Source: Pseudoteredinibacter isoporae
Lineage (GTDB): Bacteria; Pseudomonadota; Gammaproteobacteria; Pseudomonadales; Cellvibrionaceae
Length of the DNA: 64,000 nt
Reading direction: 5' to 3'
NCBI RefSeq assembly: GCF_011602085.1
Contig: NZ_JAAONY010000002.1
Location: 558,001-622,000 of the forward strand
Each line of letters begins with the position of its first letter. Position 1 is the stretch's first letter. The notes under the pieces are model-generated. The model saw only the letters and a list, made by a program, of their open reading frames with translations. It had not been told where the DNA came from and made no database searches. Below, in pieces: positions 54,075 to 63,471 of this stretch. Position numbers and translations under genes: made by a program.

Positions 54075-54102
54075 TTGTACTCATGACCGCCCTATGTATA
54101 AT
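54075..54102 (+). promoter_or_regulatory. Promoter of tRNA-Ser
   Basis: TTGTAC (54075-54080) and TATAAT (54097-54102) have a 16-bp spacer and lie 11 bp before the mature tRNA, as in stable-RNA promoters. Confidence 0.75.
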
Positions 54103-54113
54103 AGCGGCCTTCC

Positions 54114-54201
54114 GGTGGGGTGGCTGAGTGGTCGAAAGCGGCGGTCTTGAAAACCGTTGAGTGTAATAGCTCCCAGGGTTCGAATCCCTGCCCCACCGCC
54201 A
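54114..54201 (+). tRNA. tRNA-Ser (anticodon TGA)
   Basis: An 88-nt class II tRNA with encoded CCA. The acceptor is GGTGGGG/CCCCACC, the D arm includes GAGTGGTCGAAAG, the anticodon loop CTTGAAA has TGA, a long variable arm is present, and the T arm reads GGGTTCGAATCCC. A promoter (54075-54102) and a terminator (54212-54247) flank it. Confidence 0.96.
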
Positions 54202-54211
54202 TCGAATTGCA

Positions 54212-54247
54212 AAACCCTGATAGGTGCGAACTTATCAGGGTTTTTTT
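54212..54247 (+). terminator. Intrinsic terminator of tRNA-Ser
   Basis: AAACCCTGATA and TATCAGGGTTT (11 bp) with a 10-nt loop, followed by a T-run. Confidence 0.88.
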
Positions 54248-54377
54248 GTGTCCAATGCAATGCAGGTGGTGGTAGCAATTACTACATAAGTGTGACAAAC
54301 CCTTGAAAAGCCAACGGTTTTTTAGCATAACTTAACGCCGATTAGGGCTAGAACTTCACTGCCAGCTACCCTATTAT

Positions 54378-54395
54378 TAGGACCTATCAGGTCTA
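54378..54395 (+). promoter_or_regulatory. Palindrome upstream of the BI-1 family gene
   Basis: GACCT-ATC-AGGTC is a perfect inverted repeat inside TAGGACCTATCAGGTCTA, about 38 bp before the ATG of the next gene. It may be an operator or part of the leader. No regulator is known. Confidence 0.35.
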
Positions 54396-54432
54396 ATGAA
54401 AGGCCAGTACTGATTATCCAAGGAGAATATCC

Positions 54433-55089
54433 ATGCAAGAAATCTATACCAGCGCACAGGCTCAAAACAGCAGTTTTGAAGTCAGCAAGGTTTTGCGGAA
54501 TACCTATGCTCTGCTAGCCATGACACTGGCCTTCAGTGCGATTACTGCGTACTTGGCCATGGCGTTCAACATGCCTTATCTGGGTCTTTGGAACCTGATT
54601 CCGTTCTTCGGCCTTCTCTGGATGGTTGAGAAGAACAAGAACAACGGTTCCGGCATCTTCTGGACCTTCGCCTTTACCGGTTGGATGGGCGCCTCCATTG
54701 GCCCGGTGATCGCTGCATTCCTGGCCGTTCGCGGCATGGAGCCTATCTTGTTATCTCTGGGCGGAACTGCTGCAATTTTCTTTGCGATGTCGGCCTATGT
54801 TCTGATTACCAAGAAAGACATGAGCTTTATGACCGGCTTTTTGATGACTGGCATTTTGATTGCCTTCATTGCTGGTATCGCGAACTTCTTCCTGCAGATT
54901 CAGGGCTTGGCCCTGGCCGTTAGCTGCATGTTCCTGCTGCTGTCATCCGGTATGATCATGTGGCAGACCAGCAACATCATCCACGGCGGTGAAACCAACT
55001 ACATCTCAGCTACTGTTACTCTGTATGTGTCGCTGTACAACATCTTTGTTTCTCTGCTGAGCATCACTGGAATCATGGGCGACGACTAA
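54433..55089 (+). CDS. Bax inhibitor-1/YccA-family membrane protein
   Basis: The 218-residue product has about seven membrane helices and the motif RNTYALLAMTLAFSAITAYL of the BI-1/YccA family. GWMGASIGPV and the C-terminal SATVTLYVSLYNIFVSLL match it too. The E. coli homologue YccA modulates FtsH proteolysis of membrane proteins. AGGAGA lies before the ATG. It is followed by a terminator and the tus operon, the order known in Pseudomonas. Confidence 0.93.
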   Translation: MQEIYTSAQAQNSSFEVSKVLRNTYALLAMTLAFSAITAYLAMAFNMPYLGLWNLIPFFGLLWMVEKNKNNGSGIFWTFAFTGWMGASIGPVIAAFLAVRGMEPILLSLGGTAAIFFAMSAYVLITKKDMSFMTGFLMTGILIAFIAGIANFFLQIQGLALAVSCMFLLLSSGMIMWQTSNIIHGGETNYISATVTLYVSLYNIFVSLLSITGIMGDD

Positions 55090-55110
55090 TCGCCAGATAA
55101 GCTTCCGGTG

Positions 55111-55137
55111 AAAAGCCCAGCTCTGCTGGGCTTTTTT
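55111..55137 (+). terminator. Intrinsic terminator of the BI-1 family gene
   Basis: AAAGCCCAGC and GCTGGGCTTT (10 bp) with a 3-nt loop and a T-run, ahead of tusD. Confidence 0.88.
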
Positions 55138-55174
55138 GTGGGCATCTGCCCCATAATTTGCGAAAATCCCCCAC

Positions 55175-55561
55175 ATGAAATACCTCATCAATGTCTCTGC
55201 ACCACCCAGTTCCCAAAGCAGCCTGAGCGCCCTGCGCTTTTGTCGTGCCCTCCTGAAACAGGAACATGAATTATTGCGAGTGTTCTTTTATGGTGAAGGC
55301 GTCTATAACGCGAATAGCTTGCTGAGCCCGCCGAGCGATGAAAACAATATGGAGCAGCTTTGGCGTGAATTCGCACAGACCCACAAGGTTGAGCTGGTAG
55401 TATGTATTGCTGCCGCTGTTCGCCGGGGCCTGCTTAATGAAGAAGAAGCACAACGCTACGACAAGCCCGCAAGTAATATTCAAGCCCCCTTTATTGTGAG
55501 CGGCCTGGGACAGTTGGTCGAAGCCTCTGTACTGGCCGATCGCACTATGACCTTTAGTTGA
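55175..55561 (+). CDS. tusD: Sulfurtransferase TusD
   Basis: The 128-residue product is the DsrE-family subunit TusD, with RFCRALLKQEHELLRVFFYGEG (run shown by its charged pattern) and the cysteine in LVVCIAAAVRRGL, the likely sulfur-carrying residue. TusBCD passes persulfide sulfur to TusE for 2-thiouridine of tRNA wobble bases. It is the first of four adjacent tus genes. Confidence 0.93.
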   Translation: MKYLINVSAPPSSQSSLSALRFCRALLKQEHELLRVFFYGEGVYNANSLLSPPSDENNMEQLWREFAQTHKVELVVCIAAAVRRGLLNEEEAQRYDKPASNIQAPFIVSGLGQLVEASVLADRTMTFS

Positions 55562-55562
55562 T

Positions 55563-55934
55563 ATGAGCCAGCCATCCCCAAAAAATATCGCACTGATTTG
55601 CCACCACTCGCCCTATGGCAGCGCCAAAGCCAGGGAGTTGATTGATGTTGCGTTGGCAGCCGCCGCGTTTGATCAAAATGTCAGCCTGATTTTTATGGGC
55701 GCCGGTGTTTTGCAGCTCAAAGATGGGCAAGACCCATCAAGCATCGAACAAAAAAATCTTGGCAAATTACTGAGCATGCTCGAACTGTATGACATCGAAA
55801 ATATTTTCGCGCTCGACAGCGCTATCGAACAATTTGGCATGAAAGATGGAAGCCTGAGCGCAGCCGCAAAGGTCGTCGATGCCCAAAACATTGCCAATTG
55901 GCTGCAAGAACAGGATATCTGCGTGAGTTTATAA
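55563..55934 (+). CDS. tusC: Sulfurtransferase complex subunit TusC
   Basis: The 123-residue product is a DsrE-like subunit. KNIALICHHSPYGSAKARELIDVA opens it (given by its pattern), then VSLIFMGAGVLQLKDGQ. It completes the TusBCD relay. It starts 1 bp after the tusD stop and ends immediately before tusB, so the genes are one transcription unit. Confidence 0.93.
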   Translation: MSQPSPKNIALICHHSPYGSAKARELIDVALAAAAFDQNVSLIFMGAGVLQLKDGQDPSSIEQKNLGKLLSMLELYDIENIFALDSAIEQFGMKDGSLSAAAKVVDAQNIANWLQEQDICVSL

Positions 55935-56222
55935 ATGAGCAGCTTACATATTCTCAACACAGCAAATTCAGAGCCATGGCAGAGCTGCCAAACCCTCTGC
56001 CAGGCAGGTGACGCTATTGTTTTTTACGCCGATGGCGTTGCCCTCACGTTACAAGAAGAACGCTTGAGGGATTTGATCGACAAAGGTGTAAAGTGCTACG
56101 CCCTGCAGGACGATTGCCTCGCACGAGGATTAAGCCCCAAGCCCGATCTGCTTGAACTGATTGATTACGACATCTGGGTAAGTCTTAGCACTCAATATAA
56201 AAACAGTCCGAACTGGAGTTGA
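55935..56222 (+). CDS. tusB: Sulfurtransferase complex subunit TusB
   Basis: The 95-residue product has the TusB/DsrH pattern MSSLHILNTA, then CQTLCQAGDAIVFYADGV. It lies between tusC and tusE and is the third part of the TusBCD heterohexamer. Its stop overlaps the tusE start by 4 bp. Confidence 0.92.
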   Translation: MSSLHILNTANSEPWQSCQTLCQAGDAIVFYADGVALTLQEERLRDLIDKGVKCYALQDDCLARGLSPKPDLLELIDYDIWVSLSTQYKNSPNWS

Positions 56223-56548
56223 CTGTGAAAACGCTTGCAGATTTGGAACGCGATAATGAAGGTTATCTTCTTAACGTCGATGACTGGAACCACGACATAG
56301 CCCTGGCCCTGGCCGCTGAAGAGTCCCTGGAATTAGAAGACGCTCACTGGGAAATCATTGAACTCCTGCGAGATTTTTACGAAGAATTCGAACAATCCCC
56401 CGCCATGCGCATTATGGTTAAGCAGGCCGCCAACAAACTTGGCAAAGAAAAAGGCAACAGCATTTATTTTATGCGCCTGTTCCCGGGCAGCCCCGCTAAA
56501 ATTGCCAGCAAGGTGGCTGGCCTGCCAAAGCCCTTAAACTGCTTGTAG
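56219..56548 (+). CDS. tusE: Sulfur carrier TusE/DsrC
   Basis: The 109-residue product belongs to the DsrC/TusE family and ends in the characteristic C-terminal arm GLPKPLNCL, with the sulfur-accepting Cys next to last. A central part has NVDDWNHDIALALAAEESLE. It accepts sulfur from TusBCD and hands it to MnmA for tRNA 2-thiolation. There is no second C-terminal Cys, so it is the TusE rather than the sulfite-reductase DsrC type. Confidence 0.93.
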   Translation: MTVKTLADLERDNEGYLLNVDDWNHDIALALAAEESLELEDAHWEIIELLRDFYEEFEQSPAMRIMVKQAANKLGKEKGNSIYFMRLFPGSPAKIASKVAGLPKPLNCL

Positions 56549-56580
56549 TACACCAGCCCACTTGGTTTTTATTTTCTGGC

Positions 56581-57006
56581 CTAACGGCCCTGGCCCTGCA
56601 GAGTTAACACCAACTGTCGACTTCCTCCATGATCACGATGCTCCCCCAAATAAATACCTTGCCAAGTTCCCAGTAGCAACTCGCCATCACCGACGGGTAT
56701 CGACACACTGGAACCCAGCAAACTGCTTTTAATGTGGGCGGGCATATCATCACTGCCTTCATAGGTATGGCGGTAATACGGCTCATCTTCCTTTACAGCA
56801 CGATTAAAGTAGCTTTCAAAATCCTGTCGCACAGTGGGGTCCGCATTTTCATTCAAGGTCAAGGAGGCCGAACTGTGTCGAATAAAAACGTGCAGCAAGC
56901 CCATTTCAACACTGGACAGTTCCGGTAATGCAGCCATCACTTCCTGTGTGACCAAATGAAAACCCCGCGACTTGGCTCTCAAACTGATTTCTTTTTGTAC
57001 CCACAT
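56581..57006 (-). CDS. YjbQ family protein (secondary thiamine-phosphate synthase)
   Basis: The product of about 141 residues is a YjbQ-family protein. The motif [20 protein letters not shown], then [20 protein letters not shown] and [15 protein letters not shown], are diagnostic. Members have a weak thiamine-phosphate synthase activity and an unknown physiological role. I choose the ATG at 57006 (MWVQKEI); a longer frame to 57051 has no ribosome site. It converges with tusE and diverges from moeA. Confidence 0.9.
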   Translation of the reverse strand: MWVQKEISLRAKSRGFHLVTQEVMAALPELSSVEMGLLHVFIRHSSASLTLNENADPTVRQDFESYFNRAVKEDEPYYRHTYEGSDDMPAHIKSSLLGSSVSIPVGDGELLLGTWQGIYLGEHRDHGGSRQLVLTLQGQGR

Positions 57007-57139
57007 GAGATTGCACCCCATACTCAATTTCGCCATGTAGAATGCGGTCACTTTGACAATGGATCAGACCGATTTAAACAAAGGCCGTGTTTTTAATTTC
57101 TGCTACTATGGCTTTTATTTTACAAGAGCCGAATACCCT

Positions 57140-58390
57140 ATGTCCTCTAGCGAAGTCACTTGCGAAGCTCCCAGCCTGAAACCCCTTGAGGATGCCCTGG
57201 CAGAGCTACTCGCATCCGTCGCCCCTCTGGATCGCCGCGAACTTCGCCAGATTCACGATACCCAGGATTGCATCCTCGCAGAAGACATTCACTCCAATAT
57301 CGATGTACCCGGTTTTGATAATTCCGCAATGGATGGCTATGCCCTGCACATTGGTTCAGAACACGCGGAAGCCGGGGAAAACTTCAGGCTTGTCGGCCAG
57401 GCCTTCGCCGGCCAATCCCATCACGGCGCTGTAGCTCCGGGCGAGTGCATTCGCATTATGACGGGCGCCGAGGTTCCCAGTGACTGCAATGCAGTCGTTA
57501 TGCAGGAACAGTGTTCTGTGGATGGCGATACGATTCACGTTCAAAACTCGGTCAAGCTTGGCAACAACATTCGCCTGCGCGGGAACGATATAGCCGAAGG
57601 CGACTCGGTCCTCAAACAGGGTCAGCGCCTGAATCCTGCAAAACTCGGCGTTTTGGCCTCCCTCGGCATCGCTGAGGTTCAGGTGTTCAAACCTTTAACG
57701 GTAGCCTTGTTTGCCAGTGGTGACGAGCTGCGTGCGCCTGATGAACCTCTCGATCCCGGCTGTATCTATGAAAGCAATCGCTTTGTGGTGCAAGGCATGT
57801 TGCAACGCCTTGGCATGAAGGTGATGAATCTGGGCATCATCAAGGATGACCCTGCGGCTCTGGAAGAGGCATTCCTGAAGGCAGCAGCTACTGCAGATGC
57901 CATTGTTTGCAGTGGCGGCGTATCGGTCGGTGATGCCGATCATACCAAGGATGTACTCGCCAAAGTCGGGCAGGTTGAGATGTGGAAACTGGCCATTAAG
58001 CCGGGCAAACCCTTTGCCTTCGGACGCGTTCAGGGAATCCCCTTCTTTGGTTTACCCGGGAACCCCAGCTCCGCCGCGATAACCTTCCACCAGCTGGCCC
58101 TGCCCTGTCTCTGCAAGCTGAATGGCGAACTGACACCCCACAGCCTAAGTTTGCAGCTCGCAGCCCCACAGGCCATCAGAAAGCGCTCTGGGCGTACCGA
58201 TTTTCAACGAGGGGTACTGACTTACGACAATAATGGGCAGCTGCAACTGGAGGTTTTCAATCAACAGAGTTCAGGCATGCTCAGCACCCTGGCAGCCGCC
58301 AATTGCTATATCAAAATTGAACGCGAGCGCGGTGATGTTACTGCCGGAGAAGACATCGAGGTCATCCCCTTTGATCGCTGGATGATCTAG
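57140..58390 (+). CDS. moeA: Molybdopterin molybdotransferase MoeA
   Basis: The 416-residue product has DVPGFDNSAMDGYALH, the GECIRIMTGAEVPSDCNAVV loop (run described by position about 105-124), and SGGVSVGDADHTKDVLAKVG. The GLPGNPSSAAITFHQL motif near residue 325 is typical. MoeA inserts molybdenum into molybdopterin. I choose the ATG at 57140, the family's normal start (MSSSEVTCEAPS), over a longer frame at 57053. Confidence 0.93.
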   Translation: MSSSEVTCEAPSLKPLEDALAELLASVAPLDRRELRQIHDTQDCILAEDIHSNIDVPGFDNSAMDGYALHIGSEHAEAGENFRLVGQAFAGQSHHGAVAPGECIRIMTGAEVPSDCNAVVMQEQCSVDGDTIHVQNSVKLGNNIRLRGNDIAEGDSVLKQGQRLNPAKLGVLASLGIAEVQVFKPLTVALFASGDELRAPDEPLDPGCIYESNRFVVQGMLQRLGMKVMNLGIIKDDPAALEEAFLKAAATADAIVCSGGVSVGDADHTKDVLAKVGQVEMWKLAIKPGKPFAFGRVQGIPFFGLPGNPSSAAITFHQLALPCLCKLNGELTPHSLSLQLAAPQAIRKRSGRTDFQRGVLTYDNNGQLQLEVFNQQSSGMLSTLAAANCYIKIERERGDVTAGEDIEVIPFDRWMI

Positions 58391-58485
58391 AGGCAGACAG
58401 CAAGACCGTATGCATGCCAACGCCCCAGCATGCATGTATAATCCCGCCTCCTTTTGATCTGCGAAATGAATGCGAGAATACGGCA

Positions 58486-59574
58486 ATGTCAGTCCATCTA
58501 GTCCACCCAGAACGCTACCAGGAACAACTTCTGGAAAAGCAGCAACGGATAGAGGCCGATTTTGCCCCCTTTGACATTCCTAACGTAGAAGTCTTCCCTT
58601 CCGAGCCCGCCCACTACCGGCAGCGTGCTGAATTTAAGGCCTGGCATGAAGGCGATCAGCTTCACTATGCTATGTATGCTCAAGGGGAATACAAAAAACC
58701 CTACATTATCGACCGCTTTCCCGTCGCTTCGGAATACCTCAACGATTTGATGGCCGCTTTGCTGCCAAAGCTCAATGCCAGTGAGCTTCTTAAGCGTAAA
58801 CTCTTTCAAATTGAATTTCTTTGCACCCAGGCCGGCGACGGATTAATCACTTTGATTTACCACAAAGCCCTGGATGAGCAGTGGCAAAAGGAAGCAATGC
58901 AACTGCAGGAAGCACTTGGCTGTAGCATTATGGGGCGCAGCAAGAAACAGAAGCTCGTACTCAGCCGCGACCACGTGTTTGAAACCCTCAATATCCATGG
59001 CAAGGCATTTCGCTACCAACAGGTGGAAAGCTCCTTTACCCAACCCAATGCGGGTATCTGCGAAAAAATGATCGAGTGGGCGATGGATTGCTGCCGCGAG
59101 AGCCAGGGCCACCTGATTGAACTGTATTGCGGAAACGGTAACTTCACCATTCCCCTGGCCCAGTGTTTTGACAAAGTTCTGGCGACTGAAATTTCAAAAA
59201 CCTCGGTAAAATCAGCTCAGGAGAACATGCGCCTGAACAACACCGATAATATCCAAATAGCCCGAATGAGTGCCGAAGAATTTAGCCAGGCCATGGCCGG
59301 TGTACGCAGCTTTCGCCGACTGGAAGGAATTGATTTGAGCAGTTACGAGCTAAGCACCGTATTGGTAGATCCGCCACGAGCGGGACTGGATGAAGATACC
59401 GAAAAAATGGTCGCCGGATTTGACAACATTCTGTACATATCCTGCAACCCGGAAACACTTGCCCAAAACCTCAACACCCTGTGCAAAAGCCACAAGGTAG
59501 AACGTTTTGCGCTATTTGACCAGTTTCCCTACACCCACCATATTGAATGCGGTGTCTGGCTTAGTAAACGTTAA
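58486..59574 (+). CDS. trmA: tRNA (uracil-5-)-methyltransferase
   Basis: The 362-residue product is TrmA. It has RQRAEFKAWHEGDQLHYAMY, the SAM-binding ELYCGNGNFTIPLAQ, VDPPRAGLDEDT, and YISCNPETLAQNLNTL with the catalytic Cys. It makes ribothymidine-54 in all tRNAs. I choose the ATG at 58486 (MSVHLVHPERYQEQLLEK); the longer frame at 58414 has no ribosome site. Confidence 0.96.
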   Translation: MSVHLVHPERYQEQLLEKQQRIEADFAPFDIPNVEVFPSEPAHYRQRAEFKAWHEGDQLHYAMYAQGEYKKPYIIDRFPVASEYLNDLMAALLPKLNASELLKRKLFQIEFLCTQAGDGLITLIYHKALDEQWQKEAMQLQEALGCSIMGRSKKQKLVLSRDHVFETLNIHGKAFRYQQVESSFTQPNAGICEKMIEWAMDCCRESQGHLIELYCGNGNFTIPLAQCFDKVLATEISKTSVKSAQENMRLNNTDNIQIARMSAEEFSQAMAGVRSFRRLEGIDLSSYELSTVLVDPPRAGLDEDTEKMVAGFDNILYISCNPETLAQNLNTLCKSHKVERFALFDQFPYTHHIECGVWLSKR

Positions 59575-59597
59575 ATCGCCTTGACGATATCCGGATA

Positions 59598-60059
59598 TTA
59601 AAAGTTCTTATTGAGCAGCTGCTTGGCGGAATCCATAACCAAATCACGGTAATCCGCCTCAAGGGCCTCACGCTGCTGATCAAATGCCAGACGCTGTTTC
59701 AGTGGCAGCTTTTTCCATTCTTCCAGAATTGGAATATGCGCAGTCGCCTCTGCCAGCTTAAACAGAGAGGAGTATGGGGTTAACACTTCTTCAGAAAGCC
59801 CCAGGCTTTGCAGCAATACCGACAAGCGCATCGCTCCCTCAGTCAGGGTCATTTGATCACTCCCCATCGCCGCCGCAATCACCTGAATGCTTTTATTGAT
59901 GCGATCACGTTGCTTATCGGCTTCAACCTGAAGCGCTTTCAGCTGGGCTTCCCGGCGCTTTTCCTGTTCGCGCAATTGCCAATGCAGATAAATCGCGTAA
60001 GCAGCCAATGCAATAACAATCAATACCGCAACGGACAAGAGAAGAGCTAAAAGAGACAT
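59598..60059 (-). CDS. DUF2489 membrane-anchored protein
   Basis: The 153-residue product has an N-terminal membrane helix (about 3-27) and a charged helical stretch likely to be a coiled coil. The DUF2489 pattern MTLTEGAMRLSVLLQSL and HIPILEEWKKLPLKQRLAFD follows. The function is unknown. It converges with trmA and is 65 bp from the AEC transporter gene on the same strand. Confidence 0.85.
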   Translation of the reverse strand: MSLLALLLSVAVLIVIALAAYAIYLHWQLREQEKRREAQLKALQVEADKQRDRINKSIQVIAAAMGSDQMTLTEGAMRLSVLLQSLGLSEEVLTPYSSLFKLAEATAHIPILEEWKKLPLKQRLAFDQQREALEADYRDLVMDSAKQLLNKNF

Positions 60060-60124
60060 GGAAAAACCGTAAAAATGAGTCGTTTAAAAACAAAGTAACA
60101 TTGTGTCATAAATCGCGCCGCGAA

Positions 60125-61081
60125 TCAGTTTGCGAATACAAACAGGTTTAACAAGGCAAAACCAATGCTCACGCTGAACAAGGAGCCTATCGTCGTCGCG
60201 GCGATAAAGTTAGCCGTTAAGCGGGCATCACCGCCCATCGCAGCCACCATAACAAAACTGGCACTCGCGGTTGGTGCTGATAAAAGCAAGAAAGTGATAC
60301 CCACTTCCATATCGGAATAACCAAGCTGCCAAACCAGCAATACGGCCAGAACCGGCATCAGCAATAGTTTAAAAAACACCACCAGGCCCAGAGCAAAACC
60401 ATGACGCGTATCAGATCCGGACTTCAAACTTAAACTCGCGCCAATACATAACAATGCCAATGGAAGGGTTATTTGAGCAAGGTAGGAACCACCCTGTTTC
60501 ACAAACTCGGGAACGACATTGGCGATTGGATTACAGGCAATCCCCGCCACAATGGCAATGATCAGTGGGTTTTTCGCGATACGCTTGAGCAGCATCCAAA
60601 TAGAACTGCGAGATGAAGCTGACAGGTGTTTCTCAAGCGTGATCACCGACAAAATGTTGTACGCAATCGTTAAAAAAGCGACGATAACCGCCGCCCGGGC
60701 GACACCTTCATCACCGTAAGCTCCCGCACAAAATGACAACCCAATAAACGCCAGATTGCTGCGAAAGCTGGACTGACAAAACTCTCCGGCACAAGGCTGT
60801 AAAGCAGGAACAAGCTTCACCAGAAGCTCAAGAAACAAGTAAAAACCAACGGTAAACAAGAGCAAGCTGAGGCTCAAACCAGGCGACAAAAAGCCCGCAA
60901 TATCCGTATCCAGCAAAGTGAAAAAGAATAGACAGGGCAGAAAAAGGTAGAACACCAGTTCCGATGCCTTACTCACAAAGGCATCGTCGAGAAATTTAAA
61001 AAACTTCAGCAAAAGCCCTAACAGCACCAACAAAAAGACCGGTGCTGTTGCGGCAAACGCCAGGGTAAAAGCCGATAACAT
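60125..61081 (-). CDS. AEC family transporter
   Basis: The 318-residue product has about ten membrane helices and two similar halves, as in the auxin efflux carrier (Mem_trans) family. Visible features are the SFRSNLAFIGLSFCAGAYGD segment at about residue 107 and LPLALLCIGASLSLK at about 203. Substrates of bacterial members include malonate and malate-like acids; here unknown. It is in the same direction as rmuC upstream (gap 9 bp). Confidence 0.88.
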   Translation of the reverse strand: MLSAFTLAFAATAPVFLLVLLGLLLKFFKFLDDAFVSKASELVFYLFLPCLFFFTLLDTDIAGFLSPGLSLSLLLFTVGFYLFLELLVKLVPALQPCAGEFCQSSFRSNLAFIGLSFCAGAYGDEGVARAAVIVAFLTIAYNILSVITLEKHLSASSRSSIWMLLKRIAKNPLIIAIVAGIACNPIANVVPEFVKQGGSYLAQITLPLALLCIGASLSLKSGSDTRHGFALGLVVFFKLLLMPVLAVLLVWQLGYSDMEVGITFLLLSAPTASASFVMVAAMGGDARLTANFIAATTIGSLFSVSIGFALLNLFVFAN

Positions 61082-61090
61082 AGATAGGGT

Positions 61091-62638
61091 TCACGAGTTC
61101 TTTTCGGTGTCGGACAAGGAACCCTCAATCGCCGTCAACGGTGCGACGGAATCCACCTCATTGGAATCCAGATCTTCCAGATAGCTATCCGGCAGGGTTT
61201 TCTTGGTTTTCGCACCAAGCTTTTGAATGTCCTGACTGCGCTTGATCAGATTACCCCGCCCGGAGGCCAGACGCTTACGGGTCAACTCATAGGCCGTTTG
61301 GGTTTTATCCAGTTGTTTACCCAGATCTTCCAATGACTGGAGCATCAAGACGAACTGATCATGCAAGGCCCCCGCTTGATCGGCAATTTTCTGGGCATTC
61401 TTGTGTTGCTTTTCATGGCGCCAGAGATTTTCCACCGTGCGTAAGGAAGCCAGCAATGTCGTTGGGCTCACCAGAACAATATGCTTGTTGTAGGCGTCCT
61501 GGAAAAGTCGACTATCGGCCTGAAGTGCAGCCATAAACGCGGCTTCGACAGGAATGAACAGGAACACGAAATCCAGACTTCGAATACCTTCAAGTTTTTC
61601 GTATTCCTTCAGGCTCAAACCCGAAATATGATTGCGGATGGACTGCACATGTTTCTTCAAATACAGAGCCTTTTCCTGTTCATCGTCGGAAGAACAATAG
61701 GCTTCATAGTCGAGCAGAGACACCTTCGAATCGATAACAATATCTTTTTCCTGGGGCAGCCGGATTAAGACATCCGGATAACGCCTATCCCCTTCTACCG
61801 TCTGCAAAGACAACTGGGTTTCATACTCTCGCCCACGCTGAAGGCCGGATTCTTCCAAAAGGCGCTCCAGCACCAGTTCTCCCCAATTACCCTGGGTTTT
61901 GGATTCCCCTTTCAGAGCCTTAGCCAAGTTAATCGCATCGTTACCAATCTGCTGGGTTTGCTTTTGCAGCTCGGAAATTTTACCCGCCAGCATATGTCGC
62001 TCGGCACTTTCTTTTTCGTGACTGGCTTCAACTTTCGCCTTGAACTCTGTCAGCTGGCTTTTTAAGGGATTGAGTAACTGCGTGAGTGATTGCTGGCTGT
62101 CATCGTTGAAGCGCTTGGCCTGTTGCTCGTAGATTTTGGCCGACAGTGCCTCAAACTGAGTCATCATCTGCTGACGGCTTTGCTCAACAAAAGCCATTTG
62201 AGATTGATGATGTTCTTTCTGCTCATGCAGTTTTGTTTCTGTACTTGAAAGGCTGGCCTGCAAGCGTACCAATTGCTGCTCTTTCTCAGGCATTACTGAA
62301 AGCTGCTGCTCCAGCATTTCCAGCTTCTGCTTAGACTGAACCAATTGCAGTTGCAGCTGATGTTTTTCCTGAGCCAGTTCTTTATTCTCAAGCAGCATTT
62401 GCTCCGACTCTTTGCCCAGTTGCATCAATTGCAGCTGCAAAGCGTCATGCTTAGCGAGATCTTGTTCTCTTTGCGCTTCAAACTGCTGCTGTCGTTCGAG
62501 CTGACGGGTTTCTTCGAGTCGTTGAGACACTCGATTGCGCCAGAGGCGCCAAAGCAAAAGCACCAACAAAAACACTGCCGCCGAAAAGAATACCAAGTGG
62601 CTTGGCCAGCCAAGAATTTGCATGGGTATTAGCTTCAT
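61091..62638 (-). CDS. rmuC: DNA recombination protein RmuC
   Basis: The 515-residue product has an N-terminal membrane helix (about 12-30), a long coiled coil of Gln/Glu-rich helix (about 38-250), and the RmuC nuclease-like domain with GNWGELVLERLLEESGL, RYPDVLIRLPQEKDIVIDSK and FVFLFIPVEAAFMAALQ. The family limits recombination at inverted repeats. AGGAAGCAA precedes the ATG at 62638. It precedes the AEC gene. Confidence 0.94.
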   Translation of the reverse strand: MKLIPMQILGWPSHLVFFSAAVFLLVLLLWRLWRNRVSQRLEETRQLERQQQFEAQREQDLAKHDALQLQLMQLGKESEQMLLENKELAQEKHQLQLQLVQSKQKLEMLEQQLSVMPEKEQQLVRLQASLSSTETKLHEQKEHHQSQMAFVEQSRQQMMTQFEALSAKIYEQQAKRFNDDSQQSLTQLLNPLKSQLTEFKAKVEASHEKESAERHMLAGKISELQKQTQQIGNDAINLAKALKGESKTQGNWGELVLERLLEESGLQRGREYETQLSLQTVEGDRRYPDVLIRLPQEKDIVIDSKVSLLDYEAYCSSDDEQEKALYLKKHVQSIRNHISGLSLKEYEKLEGIRSLDFVFLFIPVEAAFMAALQADSRLFQDAYNKHIVLVSPTTLLASLRTVENLWRHEKQHKNAQKIADQAGALHDQFVLMLQSLEDLGKQLDKTQTAYELTRKRLASGRGNLIKRSQDIQKLGAKTKKTLPDSYLEDLDSNEVDSVAPLTAIEGSLSDTEKNS

Positions 62639-62866
62639 TTGCTTCCTATTTCTTCACTATCATCGCTGCGTTACCATTGACGCGCTTTCAGATGCTCAAC
62701 AAGCATCTACACCACTGGGTGCTCTGTTTTTCATTATGGGCGCTAGTATACCTCAGCTCGCTTTGCATGTTGCGCCAAAGCCAATACAATAGCCCCAGGC
62801 CAAGCGCATTTAAACGGCTTTTGCTCACAAATAAGACCAAAGACACAAAAATCGAATTGCTAAACT

Positions 62867-63286
62867 ATGAGTCTGGATTCCAATATTGCCCACCAAATAG
62901 AAGAGCTCTGTGACCGTGGCTACCAACTCTACGATGAGCAATCTTACGAGGCCGCTTTGCGCGTCTTTTATCAGGCCTGGTTAAAACTCCCCAAACCCCA
63001 AGCCCAATATCAGCAAGCAGCCTGGGTACTAACCGCCATAGGCGACAGCTATTACAAATTGTCCAACTACAGCCAGAGCATTGAAGCGCTGAATTCCGCA
63101 CTGCATTGCCCCGGGGGACAGCTGGCCTTTATTCACACCCGCCTGGCCCAGGCCTATTATGAATCCGGCGACAAAAACAGCTCGGCTGAGCACTTCCAAA
63201 AGGCCGAGGAAATGGACCCCAAACAGACTCAAAAGCTCGCGCCAAAATACCGCCTCTTCATCAAAAACAACCGCCTCAAACGCTGA
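62867..63286 (+). CDS. TPR-repeat protein
   Basis: The 139-residue product is made of three to four tetratricopeptide repeats: YQLYDEQSYEAALRVFYQAW, AIGDSYYKLSNYSQSIEALN, and HTRLAQAYYESGDKNSSAEH, with a basic C-terminal tail. It is a soluble adaptor with an unknown partner. It diverges from rmuC over 228 bp. Confidence 0.85.
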   Translation: MSLDSNIAHQIEELCDRGYQLYDEQSYEAALRVFYQAWLKLPKPQAQYQQAAWVLTAIGDSYYKLSNYSQSIEALNSALHCPGGQLAFIHTRLAQAYYESGDKNSSAEHFQKAEEMDPKQTQKLAPKYRLFIKNNRLKR

Positions 63287-63471
63287 GCCGCTGACTTTTC
63301 GTCAGTTTTAGCCTGTAAAAATCTGCGCTTTTACCACTCGTCAATCGAAGCTCCAATCTAGCTGGATATGAGCCCATCAGCTGCTATTTTTTGATTAAGC
63401 AAAGATTTGTTTAACAACATCTGTAGCATGGATGCCATGTATGACTCCAGGAGCATTTAACGAGGCCCGTT

